From Streptomyces sp. WMMC500 (GTDB taxonomy: Bacteria; Actinomycetota; Actinomycetes; Streptomycetales; Streptomycetaceae), in contig NZ_CP114905.1 in assembly GCF_027497195.1 (NCBI RefSeq), positions 7,604,001 through 7,668,000 of the forward strand: a stretch of 64,000 nt of DNA. The letters run 5' to 3'. The position numbers and the translations under genes were made by a program. The stretch's first letter is position 1. Every line of letters begins with the position of its first letter. The notes below the pieces were generated by a model. That model searched no databases, had not been told where the DNA came from, and saw only the letters and a program-made list of their open reading frames with translations. This document shows positions 18,133 to 28,833 of the stretch, piece after piece.

Positions 18133-19920
18133 TCAGGTCACCCAGGGCAGGTCGCCGAAGTAGCCGCCCTCCGCCGGCGGCGTGAGTATCGCCAGGCGCG
18201 CACGGTACGTCAGCGGCCCGCCCTCGCACCGCGCGACGGCCCGCGCGCGCAGCTCCCAGCGGCCCGCGGGCGCGCCCTTCGGCGGCGTGACCCGCCAGCG
18301 GGTGACCACCTCCGTGCCGGGCGCCAGCCGGCCGCGCGGCCGGCGGGTCGCGGCGCGCACCTTCCAGCCCTGGGGGACCTGCAACTGCACCCGCGGCTCG
18401 GTCCACAGGCTGCCGGAGCCGTTGCGCAGGGTGGCGGTGACCGTCAGCACGCGGCCCGGCTCGGCGTAGGGCGGGGCGCCGATGCGTACGCCGAAGGGCT
18501 CGCGGTCGTACGAGTCGTGCCACTCCCGCCGCATGACGTGCACCAGCCGGGCGGCGATGTCCGGGCGGTCCGCGGCGCGGTCGACGGACTCGGCGGGATC
18601 GTCCGCCAGGTTGTACAGCTCCACCTGCCAGCGCTCGTCCGGCACCCTGCGGTCCTTGCCGGGCGCGAAGCGCACCGCCTTCCAGTCGCCGGCGCGCACC
18701 GCCTCCGAGATCCGGCCGATCCGGTCGTGGTCGGCGGCGCGGGCCAGCGGCGTCGACGCCCGCTCGTTGCGGTACCAGTACAGGAACTCGTGCCGGGGCG
18801 CCGGCCCGGTGCCGGTGAGCAGCGGCGCGAGCGACAGCCCGTCGACGTCCCGGGGCGCGGGGGCGCCGCCCAGCTCGGCGAGGGTGGGCAGCAGGTCTAT
18901 GTGGGGTGTCGGCCGGTCCACGACGCCCCGCCGGATGCGGTACGGGGACCAGGCGATGAGCGGCACCCGGATGCCGCCCTCGTACAGGTTCCGCTTGTAG
19001 CCGCGCAGCGGCCGGTCGCGCTGGAAGAGCGCCGGCGTCACGCCGCCCTCCTCGTGCCGGCCGTTGTCGCTGGTGACGATGACCACGGTGTCCTCGGCGA
19101 CGCGCTGCGCGTACAGCTCCTCGATCACCTGGCCGACCATCCGGTCGAAGTTCGCGACCTGCGCGGCGTGCCCCTTGTCCTCCGGCTTCCAGTCGGTGTC
19201 GCTGTACTCGCCGGTGTCCGGCACGGTGCTCGGGGCGTGCGGCACGTTGGGGGAGAGGTAGAGGAAGAAGGGCTCCTCGGCGTGGCTGCGGATGAAGTCC
19301 AGGGCGCGCGTGGAGAACTGCTCGGGCGCATACGTGCCGCGCCCGCCGTCCCCGTTGCCGGCGAGCGGCACGCGGCGGCCGTTGTGCCACAGGTACTGCG
19401 GGAAGTAGGAGTGGGCGTGCCGGTGGGTCAGGTACCCGTAGAACTCCTCGAACCCGCGGTAGTTGGGGTGGCTGTGCTGGTCCGGCTCCTCGGGGCCGAA
19501 GCCCCACTTGCCGATGCACGCCGTGCGGTAGCCGCGGGCCCGCAGCAGCTCGGCGACGGTGGTGTCGCCGTCGCCGATGGAGGGCTGGATGCCGCGCATC
19601 GGGTTCTCCCGGACCCGGGCCCGGCCGCTGTGCAGGCCCGTCAGCAGCGAGGCACGCGACGGCGCGCAGACCGGCGCGGAGGCGTACGCCGCGGTGAACC
19701 GCAGGCCGTCGGCGGCGAGGCGGTCCAGGTGGGGGGTGCGGATGAGCTGCTGGCCGTACGAGCCGAGTTCGCCGTAGCCGAGGTCGTCGGCGACGATCAG
19801 GACGATGTTGGGGCGGTCGCCGCGCGGGCTGCCCGGCGCGGCGGCGAGCGGGGCGGGGGTCAGCGCCGCGGCGCCGAGGCCGGCGGCCGAGGCCGCGAGG
19901 AACTGCCGTCGGGTCGTCAA
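18133..19920 (-). CDS. Tat-exported sulfatase
   Basis: A 595-residue type I sulfatase. The N-terminus MTTRRQFLAASAAGLG is a twin-arginine signal ending near LAAAPG. The metal site begins with NIVLIVADDLGYGE, and the formylglycine signature C-x-P-S-R is residues 85-89 (CAPSR), where Cys would be oxidised by a formylglycine-generating enzyme not found in this window. The second metal motif appears as VTSDNGRHEEGG. A C-terminal beta-sandwich domain of about 120 residues follows the catalytic core. It would hydrolyse sulfate esters outside the cell. No sulfate transport gene is adjacent. Confidence 0.87.
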   Translation of the reverse strand: MTTRRQFLAASAAGLGAAALTPAPLAAAPGSPRGDRPNIVLIVADDLGYGELGSYGQQLIRTPHLDRLAADGLRFTAAYASAPVCAPSRASLLTGLHSGRARVRENPMRGIQPSIGDGDTTVAELLRARGYRTACIGKWGFGPEEPDQHSHPNYRGFEEFYGYLTHRHAHSYFPQYLWHNGRRVPLAGNGDGGRGTYAPEQFSTRALDFIRSHAEEPFFLYLSPNVPHAPSTVPDTGEYSDTDWKPEDKGHAAQVANFDRMVGQVIEELYAQRVAEDTVVIVTSDNGRHEEGGVTPALFQRDRPLRGYKRNLYEGGIRVPLIAWSPYRIRRGVVDRPTPHIDLLPTLAELGGAPAPRDVDGLSLAPLLTGTGPAPRHEFLYWYRNERASTPLARAADHDRIGRISEAVRAGDWKAVRFAPGKDRRVPDERWQVELYNLADDPAESVDRAADRPDIAARLVHVMRREWHDSYDREPFGVRIGAPPYAEPGRVLTVTATLRNGSGSLWTEPRVQLQVPQGWKVRAATRRPRGRLAPGTEVVTRWRVTPPKGAPAGRWELRARAVARCEGGPLTYRARLAILTPPAEGGYFGDLPWVT

Positions 19921-20309
19921 CCGGCTCCCCCTCTCGGACGACTGGTGCCGATGAGCAGCGCCGTCCGGAGGCGGTGGCGGGCCGGTACGCAGTGTTCCGG
20001 GGCCGCGTCACCCGCCGGGGGTGAGCCGGTCCGGCAGCCGGATCCGCCGTGGCGGACTCCGGGCCGGAAGCGGTGCGACGGCGCCCGTACCCGGGTACGG
20101 GCCGGGCGCCCTCCTGGCGTGCCGTCTGGTCGGGACGGCGCGTTCGGCCGCGCAGGGGTGACCTACGGATCAGTTCCCCCCGGGACTGCGTCTACCCCGT
20201 GCGCTTGCGTACGGCTTGACGTTTCGAGGGGGACCCTACCACCAACGATCGACGCTCCCGCGCGCGTTGGGGCCCGGCGGAAGGCGCGACTCCGGTCGCC
20301 CCGTACCCG
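19921..20309. other. Non-coding spacer with palindromes
   Basis: I see no gene here. It holds a perfect 18-bp palindrome at 20084-20101 (CCCGTACCCGGGTACGGG), flanked by GGCGC and GGCGCC so that a longer hairpin is possible, and a short inverted repeat TCCGCC-GT-GGCGGA near 20043. It contains the upstream region of the sulfatase gene and the 3' side of the DUF1992 gene. Confidence 0.5.
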
Positions 20310-20717
20310 CTACTTGCGTCCCTCGCGCCCCTCACGCCACTCGCGTACCAGAGTGTCGGCGTCCAGCGGAGCCAGCTTCAGCGGCGGTCCGACGGCGGGC
20401 GCGCGGTGCGCCGCGAGGATCTTCTCGTTGACCTCCGCCACGATCTCGCGCACCTCCTTCTCGCTGCGCGCCCTGGTCACGGCGGCGAGCGCGGCCTCGG
20501 CCTCCCTGCGTACGGCGAGGGAGGGCGGCAGCGCGGACAACTGCTCGCGCGCCATCTTCGCCTTGACCCACCACAGCTCGTCGTACGGCCGGTCGAGGTC
20601 CGCGAGCGGCTTGCCCTTACCGGGGAGATCGTCGAACTCGCCGCGCTCCGCCGCCTCGCGGATCTGCCGGTCGATCCAGGACTCGAAGCTCACACCCGGC
20701 GGTTTGCGTTCGGTCAC
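20310..20717 (-). CDS. DUF1992 (DnaJ homologue subfamily C member 28-like) protein
   Basis: A 135-residue soluble protein. Family hallmarks are WIDRQIREAAERGEFDDLPGKGKPL near the N-terminus, where the FxxLPGxGKPL motif is diagnostic, followed by DELWWVKAKMAREQL and a helical tail. No J domain is present; bacterial members consist of this domain alone. The function is unknown. The start is GTG with GGAGGGAG eight bases upstream. It stands alone on the minus strand. Confidence 0.8.
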   Translation of the reverse strand: MTERKPPGVSFESWIDRQIREAAERGEFDDLPGKGKPLADLDRPYDELWWVKAKMAREQLSALPPSLAVRREAEAALAAVTRARSEKEVREIVAEVNEKILAAHRAPAVGPPLKLAPLDADTLVREWREGREGRK

Positions 20718-20908
20718 GTGCGCTGCTCCCTCCGCTCGCGGCGGTCGCCGATCGGCCGTTCGCCCACGTCAACGGTAACGCCGGCGGCGTGGGCCGCGGC
20801 GCGCGGGTGGTGTCACGCCGATGGCGGCTCTCAGCTTGCACACACCTTGGTAACAATTCAGACAATGGGCTCGGAAGGTGTCCATCCGGCCCCGATAGGG
20901 AGACCCTC

Positions 20909-22000
20909 GTGTCCCGTCTGCGTTCCGCGCGCCGTGCACCGCTGCCGCCGCGCCGTGTTCCGCGCGCCGTGCGCCCCGCGCCGCGGCTGCCGCGCTCCGC
21001 GCACCTCGCCGGCACCGCGGCCGTCGCCCTGGCCCTGTCCGTCGCCGCGGCGTCCTGCGCCGCACCGGGGCAGGGAAGCCGCGCGGCCGCCGCCGACCCG
21101 GCCGCGGAGCTGGTGCTGCAGCCCGTCGCCGACCGGGAGCACGACCCGTTCACCCCGAGCACCGCGACACCCGACGGCGCCGACCCGTCGCCCTCGCCCA
21201 CCGCCGCGCCGCCCGACAGCACCCCGCCGGCGGAGCCGGGCAGGCACCAGTCGGTGCCGGGCGGACAGGCCGGTCTCTACGGCGGCGTACGGAACGTCGC
21301 GAGCTGCGACGTCGACAAGCAGATCGCGTTCCTCGGCCGCGACGCCGACAAGCAGGCGGCGTTCGCGCGGACCCTGCGGGTCGACGAGGGTGACCTGCCG
21401 GGCTATCTGCGCGAGCTGACCTGCGTGCTGCTGCGCGCCGACACCCGCCTGACCGGCCACGGCTTCGCGGGCGGCGAGGCGAGCCCGTTCCAGGCGGTGC
21501 TGCAGGCCGGCACCGCGGTGCTGGTCGACGACACGGGCGTACCGCGGGTGCGGTGCGCGAGCGGCAGCCCGCTGACGGAGCCCGAGAAGCTGAGCGGCGA
21601 CGGCCGCTACGGCGGCACGGCCTGGCGCGGTTACCGGCCGTCGCGGACCGTCGTGGTCACGCCGGCGGACCGGGCGCTGTCGAAGCTCGTCATCGTGGAC
21701 ATCACCACGGACCTGTGGTTCGAGCGGCCGGTCGGCGCGCGACCCGGCGAGGACCGGAAGCTGCCCGAGGCGCCGCGGGACCACTTCGCACCGCCGGCGC
21801 CGGGCGGCGGGGCGTCGCCGAGCCCGACCACCGAGCCCACCGGCAGCCCCGGGCCGACCACCACGGGCCCGTCCGACGGACCCGGCACCGAGTCCGGGCA
21901 GCCGAGTACCGCCCCGCCGCTGCCGGGCGGCGCCGAGGACCCGGACCACGAGCGCGTCTCCGCGGGCGAGTCGGCGAGGAGCACCGCGTCAGCCCGGTGA
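20909..22000 (+). CDS. Secreted or lipoprotein-like DUF6777 protein
   Basis: 363 residues. An Arg-rich N-region precedes a hydrophobic segment (LAGTAAVALALSVAAA) and a Cys (ASCAAPGQ), a weak lipobox. A Pro/Ser/Thr linker follows, then the recognisable domain with GLYGGVRNVASCDVDKQIAFL, LTCVLLRADTRLTGHG, QAVLQAGTAVLVDD and PRVRCASGSPL. A second Pro/Thr/Gly-rich tail ends it. I chose GTG at 20909, preceded by AGGGAG; in-frame codons further upstream lack a signal. Function unknown. Its 3' end overlaps the convergent P450 gene by 12 bases. Confidence 0.75.
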   Translation: MSRLRSARRAPLPPRRVPRAVRPAPRLPRSAHLAGTAAVALALSVAAASCAAPGQGSRAAAADPAAELVLQPVADREHDPFTPSTATPDGADPSPSPTAAPPDSTPPAEPGRHQSVPGGQAGLYGGVRNVASCDVDKQIAFLGRDADKQAAFARTLRVDEGDLPGYLRELTCVLLRADTRLTGHGFAGGEASPFQAVLQAGTAVLVDDTGVPRVRCASGSPLTEPEKLSGDGRYGGTAWRGYRPSRTVVVTPADRALSKLVIVDITTDLWFERPVGARPGEDRKLPEAPRDHFAPPAPGGGASPSPTTEPTGSPGPTTTGPSDGPGTESGQPSTAPPLPGGAEDPDHERVSAGESARSTASAR

Positions 22001-23470
22001 ACCCGCCGCCTCCTCCGCCGCCGCAGGACCCGGGGCCGTGCCGGGCGCGGCGGGCCCGCGGCGCACCGGCGCCAGCGTGAACCCGCGCGGCATCAGCGTC
22101 AGCCGCTCGGCTATCTCCAGCCGGTAGCCGGGGTCGCCGCGCAGCTCGTACCGGCGCAGCAGCAGACCCAGCACGAGCGTCGCCTCGTGCAGCGCGAACT
22201 GCCGTCCGATGCACGCCCGCTCGCCGGTCCCGAAGGGCTTGAACACGTGCCCCGGCCGGGCCCGTACCCGCTCCGGCAGGAACCGGTCCGGATCGAAGCG
22301 GTCGGCGTCCGCGCCCCACACCGCCGGGTCCCGGTGCAGGGCGGGGATCAGCACCAGGGCCCACGCGCCCGCGCGCATCGGGTGGACGCCGCCCAGCACC
22401 GTGTCCGTGCGTGCGGCGCGGGTGAACGCGGGCGCCGTGGGCCACATCCGCAGCGACTCGTCCAGCACCCGGCGCACGTAGCGCAGCTTGCTCACCTGCC
22501 GGTACGACGGTTCCCCGGTCCCTCCCCACACCTCGTCCACCTCGGCGCGGGCGCGGGCCGTCACCTCGGGGTGGCGGGAGAGGTAGTACAGCGCGAAGGA
22601 CAGCGCGCCCGAGGTCGTCTCGTGCCCGGCGACCAGGAACGTGAGGATCTGGTGGCGGATGTTCTCCGGCGCCAGCCGCTCCCCGGTCCGCGGATGCCGG
22701 GTGTGGAGCATCAGCCCGAGCAGGTCCTGCGCACCCGGGTCCGGGCGCTCGGTGCGCTCCCGTACGACCTCGTCGACGACGGAGGCGAGATACGCGGCGT
22801 CGGCGGCGCCCCGGCGGCCGGGCCCGCGGTTCTTCATGGGGCTGAGCGGCCGGGGCACGGTGCCGCCCTGGGCGTGGCGCAGGGCGCGGACCATGGCGGC
22901 GACGAAGGGGTGCTGCTCGGTGCGCTCGAAGGAGCCGAAGTCGTAGCCGAAGCCGGTGTTCGCGATGGTCTCCAGGGTCAGCTTCGTCATGTCCGCGGAC
23001 ACGTCGGGCGCGGTGCCCGCGGCGGCGTGCGCGTCCCAGGCCGCCGTGAGCCGGCGGGCCATCGCGAGCATCACCGGGTGGTAGCGCTCCATCGCCTCGC
23101 GGGTGAAGCCGGGCGCGAGGATGTCGTGGCCGAGCTGCCAGTTGGGCTCGTGGCTGTGCGCCGTGAACAGGCCGTCGCCGGCGACGTCGCGCAGGTTGTG
23201 CACGGCGAGCACGACGCGCTTGGTGAAGCGCGACTCGTCCGCCAGCTCGGCGACCAGGTCGGCACCGGAGACCACCACGATCTCCAGACCGAAGATCTTG
23301 CGCCGGAAGATCGGCCCCAGCTCCCGGGCCATCCGCAGCGAGTCCTGTATGGGCGTGCCCGGGTCGAAGCCGAAGACGTCCCCCAGCACCGGCACCCGGT
23401 GGCGCGGGTGGGGGATGCGGGTCAGCTCCGGCCAGGAGCTGGGACGGGTGCGTAAGAACGGCTTCGCCAT
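21989..23470 (-). CDS. Cytochrome P450, BM3-like (CYP102-type) heme domain without reductase
   Basis: A 493-residue monooxygenase. It has the oxygen-binding helix AGHETTSGALSFAL, the ExxR pair in ESLRM, and the heme loop FKPFGTGERACIGRQFALHE with the proximal Cys. These segments closely resemble the heme half of the self-sufficient fatty-acid hydroxylase P450 BM3, but the protein stops about where the FMN/FAD reductase would begin. It must therefore use separate redox partners, none in this window. It is divergent from a TetR gene with operator copies in the 77-bp spacer, so it is probably repressed and induced by a lipophilic ligand. Confidence 0.88.
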   Translation of the reverse strand: MAKPFLRTRPSSWPELTRIPHPRHRVPVLGDVFGFDPGTPIQDSLRMARELGPIFRRKIFGLEIVVVSGADLVAELADESRFTKRVVLAVHNLRDVAGDGLFTAHSHEPNWQLGHDILAPGFTREAMERYHPVMLAMARRLTAAWDAHAAAGTAPDVSADMTKLTLETIANTGFGYDFGSFERTEQHPFVAAMVRALRHAQGGTVPRPLSPMKNRGPGRRGAADAAYLASVVDEVVRERTERPDPGAQDLLGLMLHTRHPRTGERLAPENIRHQILTFLVAGHETTSGALSFALYYLSRHPEVTARARAEVDEVWGGTGEPSYRQVSKLRYVRRVLDESLRMWPTAPAFTRAARTDTVLGGVHPMRAGAWALVLIPALHRDPAVWGADADRFDPDRFLPERVRARPGHVFKPFGTGERACIGRQFALHEATLVLGLLLRRYELRGDPGYRLEIAERLTLMPRGFTLAPVRRGPAAPGTAPGPAAAEEAAGSPG

Positions 23471-23486
23471 CGTGCGCCTCCCTTAT

Positions 23487-23534
23487 TGAACTCGGTTCAG
23501 TACGCAGCGTGCGGTAGCGCTGAACCGGTGTCAA
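23487..23534. promoter_or_regulatory. Two copies of a TetR operator between P450 and tetR genes
   Basis: Site 1 is TGAAC-TCG-GTTCA (23487-23499). Site 2 at 23520-23534 (CTGAACCGGTGTCAA) is a degenerate copy in the opposite orientation. They cover the spacer upstream of both divergent genes and fit autoregulation plus control of the P450. Confidence 0.6.
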
Positions 23535-23547
23535 GTAAGGTGGCGCG

Positions 23548-24186
23548 ATGGCTCGTTCCGGCGCTCGTGGTACGCGGTCGGGGCGCCCGCGCACCCGCAT
23601 GGGCACCGAGGAGCGGCGCCGGCAGTTGCTGCGGATAGGCGCCGAACTCTTCGCCGAGCGGCCCTTCGACGACGTGTGGATCGAGGAGGTCGCCGAGCGC
23701 GCCGGCGTCTCGCGCGGGCTGCTCTACCACTACTTCCCGACCAAGCGGCAGTTCTACGCGGCCGTCGTCCGGCACGAGGGCGAGCGCCTCCTGCACCTGA
23801 CCGAGCCGGATCCCGCCACGCCCGTCGACCGGCAGGTACAGCAGGGGCTGGAGGCGTACCTGCGGTACGCGGAGGAGCACGCGCGCGGCCTGCGCGCCTT
23901 CCACCGCGCCTCGGCCACCGGGGACCGGGAGATCCACGAGATCCACGAGCAGCTCCTCGCCGAGCAGGAGCGGAGGATCGTCGCGGCGCTCGACGCGCAG
24001 GCCGCCGCCGGGCTGCTCGACGGACCGTCGCCCGCCGCGCTGCGGCTCGCGGTGCACGGGTGGCTGGCGTTCGTCACGGCGGCGGTCCTGGACTGGCTGG
24101 AGCGCGGGGAGCCGTCGCGGGCGGAGGTACGGGAGGTGTGCACGCGGGCGCTGCTCGGCGCACTGGCGGGTGCGCGGGGAGACTGA
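23548..24186 (+). CDS. TetR/AcrR-family transcriptional regulator
   Basis: 212 residues. The N-terminal HTH is typical: RRRQLLRIGAELFAERPFDDV, then VAERAGVSRGLLYHYFPTKR with FYAAV. The rest is a helical ligand-binding and dimerisation domain with a Glu/His-rich middle (EIHEIHEQLLAEQER). It is divergent from the P450 gene and flanked by palindromic operator copies, so it most likely represses itself and the P450. Confidence 0.88.
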   Translation: MARSGARGTRSGRPRTRMGTEERRRQLLRIGAELFAERPFDDVWIEEVAERAGVSRGLLYHYFPTKRQFYAAVVRHEGERLLHLTEPDPATPVDRQVQQGLEAYLRYAEEHARGLRAFHRASATGDREIHEIHEQLLAEQERRIVAALDAQAAAGLLDGPSPAALRLAVHGWLAFVTAAVLDWLERGEPSRAEVREVCTRALLGALAGARGD

Positions 24187-24225
24187 GGCGCGGGGGACCC
24201 AGGCGCGGGGCCGGGCGCCCCCGCC

Positions 24226-24297
24226 GCGGGCCGTGCGCCTGTGGGCCGTGCGCCCGTGGGCCGTGCGGCGTGGACCGTGCGGCGTGGGTCGTGCACC
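24226..24297 (+). repeat. Five degenerate 14-15-bp tandem repeats
   Basis: Units of the form GTGGGCCGTGCGSCC run head to tail (15, 15, 14, 14, 14 bases) in the spacer before the nitroreductase gene. No coding role is evident. Confidence 0.55.
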
Positions 24298-24387
24298 GTG
24301 GGTGTCCGCCGGTCACCGCGCGGTCGCCGGGGGGGGCGGGCCGCTGTTCGATTCGTAGGGCGCGGGCGGCCGCCGTACGCTGGTGGT

Positions 24388-25410
24388 ATGGCCGCGCGAG
24401 CACTGGACGCCACCGGGGCCGCGGAACTCGTACACGCAGCAACCGCCGCGCCCTCCATGCACAACGCGCAGCCGTGGCACTTCCGCTGCCACCTCGGACA
24501 CCGGACCGTCGAGATCCGCGCCGACCCGGAGCGCGCCCTGCCGGCCTCCGACCCGGACCGGCGCGCCCTGCACCTCGGCTGCGGTGCCGCCACGTGCAAC
24601 CTGCGCGCCGCCGCGGCCGCCGCCGGCTGGCGCACCGGCACCGTGCTGCTCCCCGACCCGGACGACCCCCTGCTGCTCGCCGTCGTCCGGCTCACCGAGC
24701 CGACGCCCGACGCGGACCCCGACGCGGCACTCGCCGGCCTGGAGCCGCAGATCGCCCGCCGCCACTCCAGCCGCTGGCCCTTTACGGACGAGCCGGTCCC
24801 GTCCGAGGACCTGGCCGACCTCGTCGAGGCGGCGCGGGCCGAGGGGGCGGACCTGGTCTTCCCCGACGCCTGGCACGCGGCCTCCCTGCTGGAGCTGGTG
24901 CGGGACGCCGAGCTCCGCGACGCGGAGACCCCGGAACGGGCCGAGGAGCTGGCCCGCTGGACGCACCCGTGGCCGGACACCGCCGACGAGGGCGTGCCCG
25001 GCTACGCCTACGGCCCCCGGCGCCGCGACGGCGCCGCACCGGTGCGCGACTTCGCCGGCGGCGCCGGCCGCGCCGGGCATGCCGGCCCGCCGGGACGGAG
25101 CAGCGTGGCCTTCGAGGCCCGGCCGACCATCGCCCTGCTCGGCACCGCGCACGACCGGCCGGCCGACTGGCTGCGCGCCGGCCAGGCGCTGGAGCGCGTG
25201 CTGCTCGCGGCCACCCGCGCCGGTCTCGTGGCCTCCCTGACCAGCCAGGCGCTGGAGTGGTCCGACCTGCGCGCCCTCGTACGGGACCCGCTCACCGACG
25301 TCGGCCAGGTCCAGATGATGCTGCGCGTCGGCTACGGCCCGCGTGGCCCGACGACGCCGCGCCGACCGATGTCGGAGGTCCTGGAGATCGTGGGCAACCC
25401 GCTGCTGTAG
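24388..25410 (+). CDS. Acg-family FMN-binding nitroreductase-like protein
   Basis: 340 residues. It begins with the family's AATAAPSMHNAQPWHF segment, followed by RALHLGCGAATCNLR and IARRHSSRWPF. The C-terminal half has PTIALLGT and ALERVLLAATRAGL. Mycobacterial Acg and relatives bind FMN but close the active site with a lid and lack ordinary nitroreductase activity. They may store flavin and are linked to stress or hypoxia. I chose the ATG at 24388 because homology begins there. A strong terminator follows the stop. Confidence 0.8.
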   Translation: MAARALDATGAAELVHAATAAPSMHNAQPWHFRCHLGHRTVEIRADPERALPASDPDRRALHLGCGAATCNLRAAAAAAGWRTGTVLLPDPDDPLLLAVVRLTEPTPDADPDAALAGLEPQIARRHSSRWPFTDEPVPSEDLADLVEAARAEGADLVFPDAWHAASLLELVRDAELRDAETPERAEELARWTHPWPDTADEGVPGYAYGPRRRDGAAPVRDFAGGAGRAGHAGPPGRSSVAFEARPTIALLGTAHDRPADWLRAGQALERVLLAATRAGLVASLTSQALEWSDLRALVRDPLTDVGQVQMMLRVGYGPRGPTTPRRPMSEVLEIVGNPLL

Positions 25411-25429
25411 CGGGCCGGAAACGACGAAC

Positions 25430-25454
25430 GGCAAGGAGCCCTGCGCTCCTTGCC
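25430..25454 (+). terminator. Hairpin terminator after the nitroreductase gene
   Basis: Perfect arms GGCAAGGAGC and GCTCCTTGCC with loop CCTGC, 20 bases after the stop codon. Confidence 0.7.
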
Positions 25455-25469
25455 ACTCTCAACTTATAG

Positions 25470-27005
<1,536 letters not shown>

Positions 27006-27028
27006 ACCCCGGCCCGGACGCCCCGGGT

Positions 27029-27928
27029 TCAGTACTCGGCGAGCAACTGCTCCAGCATCTCCTGGCTCGACTCCTGCTTCTCCGCCGCCGCGCACAGGCC
27101 GTCCATGGTCAGGAGATAGCGCTCGACGTCGTTGCGCTTGTCCAGATAGAGGGCGCTGGTCAGTTGCTCGATGTACGCCACGTCCGGGAGGTCCGGCTCC
27201 GCGAAGCGCAGGATCGTCAGCGGGCTGACGACGGCGGCGAAGCGGCCGGTGGCCAGCCGGGCCACCTGGACCGTGATGTTCGACAACTCCAGGATCCCGA
27301 GGAGGTGCTTGATCTGCGTGCGCATCACCCGGCGCCCGCCGAGCGGGCGGCGCAGCGCCGCCTCGTCGATGACCACCCAGTAGCGCGCCGGCCGGTCGGC
27401 GTGGCCCAGGATCTGCTGCCGGCGCAGCCGCAGGTCGACGTGGCGCTCTATGGCCGCCTCGTCCGCGTTCGGGTAGGCGATCTGCGCGAACGCCCGGGCG
27501 TAGTCGGCAGTCTGCAGCAGCCCCGGGATGCGCTGGGCCTGGTAGGAGCGGATCAGCGAGGCGGCCTCTTCGAGGCCGAGGAAAGTCTCCATCCAGGCGG
27601 GCGTCACATCGCTGTACTGATGCCACCAGCCCGTGGTGTTGGCGCCGCGGGCCAGCGCGAGGTAGTGCTCGCGCTCGACGTCGTCCTCCACCCCGTACAG
27701 CGTCAGCAGGGCGGCGATGTCGTGCTCCTTGCAGCCGCCCCGGCCCAGCTCCAGACGGCTCAGCTTGGGCTGCGAGGCGCCGATGGTGCGCGCGGCGGCC
27801 TGGAACGTGATGCCGCGCTGCTCGCGCAGCCGCCGCAGTTGGTTGCCGAGGATGATGCGGCGCACGGTGGGGCCGCCTCGGGAAGGGGCAGGCAGAGAGT
27901 TCGTCTCCGACATGCTTGGCGCGTGCAT
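27029..27928 (-). CDS. XRE-family regulator with DUF5753 domain
   Basis: 299 residues. The N-terminal helix-turn-helix spans about 25-85 (LRRLREQRGITFQAAARTIG and QPKLSRLELGR). The DUF5753 domain has the usual GWWHQY, LIRSYQAQRIPGLLQTADYARA, WVVIDEAALRRPLGG and a C-terminal Asp/Glu-rich tail. Such proteins are abundant in Streptomyces and usually sit next to a small DUF397 protein. I find no DUF397 gene on either side here. The ATG at 27928 has GGGAG five bases upstream. Confidence 0.88.
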   Translation of the reverse strand: MHAPSMSETNSLPAPSRGGPTVRRIILGNQLRRLREQRGITFQAAARTIGASQPKLSRLELGRGGCKEHDIAALLTLYGVEDDVEREHYLALARGANTTGWWHQYSDVTPAWMETFLGLEEAASLIRSYQAQRIPGLLQTADYARAFAQIAYPNADEAAIERHVDLRLRRQQILGHADRPARYWVVIDEAALRRPLGGRRVMRTQIKHLLGILELSNITVQVARLATGRFAAVVSPLTILRFAEPDLPDVAYIEQLTSALYLDKRNDVERYLLTMDGLCAAAEKQESSQEMLEQLLAEY

Positions 27929-28062
27929 CGGGCTCCCAAGGATGATCAGGTCGCGCCCTTCAGTCTCGCATCCAACGCGTCGGCGTGTACAGGGGAAAGC
28001 GATTGTTCAAGCCGAATATGCCTCTGGTACGCGGCCGTTACGCGCGCCGTCCGCCCCGGACG

Positions 28063-28788
28063 TCAGGGCCGCCGCGCCAGCACGGCACGGGCGCGCGGAC
28101 TGCCGTCCGGCCGCCGCCCCAGCTCCTCCAGCGCGGCCGTCGCCACGGTGAACCCGGCGCGCTCCAGGTCCGCCCGCACGTCCGGCAGGCGGAACGTGCG
28201 GTAGTACATGACGAACCGCGGGCGCCACAGGGCGTTGCGCACCCGCATCACGGCGTCGAACCCCCACAGCGCCCAGTAGCCCCGGGATCCCACCGGCGGC
28301 GGCGCGGGGATGGGGAAGGCGAAGTACCCGCCGGGCCGCAGCGACCGGAAGACCTGCGCGAAGAGCGCGGGGCGCTCCGCGGGCAGGAAGTGGCCGAAGG
28401 CCCCGAAGCTCACCGCGAGGTCGAAGGCGGGCGCGAAGGGCAGGGCCAGGGTGTCCGCCCGAACCCAGCGGGTCGGGGGCGCGCCGGCGTCCGCGTACGC
28501 GGCACGCGCCTCGGCGAGCATCCCGGCGCTGAAGTCGACGCCGACGACCTCGCCCGCACCCAGCCGGCGCAAGACCCCGGCCCCCGCGCCCGTACCGGTG
28601 CAGACGTCGAGGCCGCGCACGAACGGCCCCAGTGGCTCGACGACGGCGGCGAACGCGTCCAGCACGCGGTCGGGGGTGCGGAACGGCGTGCGGTCGAACT
28701 TCGGCGCCAGCAGGTCGTAGCCGCGCTCCGTGGAGGACATCGCCTGCACGGTCAGCTCGAGAAGGGTCGGACCCTCGGGACTGAACAT
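28063..28788 (-). CDS. Class I SAM-dependent methyltransferase
   Basis: 241 residues. Motif I is LDVCTGTGAGAG, followed by the acidic end of strand 2 in VVGVDFSAGML, and motif II/III regions FDLAVSFGAFGHF and RPGGYFAFPIPAP. The substrate is unknown. The start could instead be the ATG at 28740 (MSSTERGYD), since neither has a clear ribosome-binding site. It lies downstream of the MFS gene on the same strand, 45 bases away, and may be co-transcribed with the ArsR-MFS pair. Confidence 0.82.
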   Translation of the reverse strand: MFSPEGPTLLELTVQAMSSTERGYDLLAPKFDRTPFRTPDRVLDAFAAVVEPLGPFVRGLDVCTGTGAGAGVLRRLGAGEVVGVDFSAGMLAEARAAYADAGAPPTRWVRADTLALPFAPAFDLAVSFGAFGHFLPAERPALFAQVFRSLRPGGYFAFPIPAPPPVGSRGYWALWGFDAVMRVRNALWRPRFVMYYRTFRLPDVRADLERAGFTVATAALEELGRRPDGSPRARAVLARRP

Positions 28789-28833
28789 CGCCGATCAGCG
28801 TAGCCGCCGGCGGCCGCACCGCCTGCCCGGGCG

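Noticed and set aside
24226..24297. CRISPR-like array
   Set aside because: Units are contiguous with no spacers and are degenerate, so this is a simple tandem repeat.
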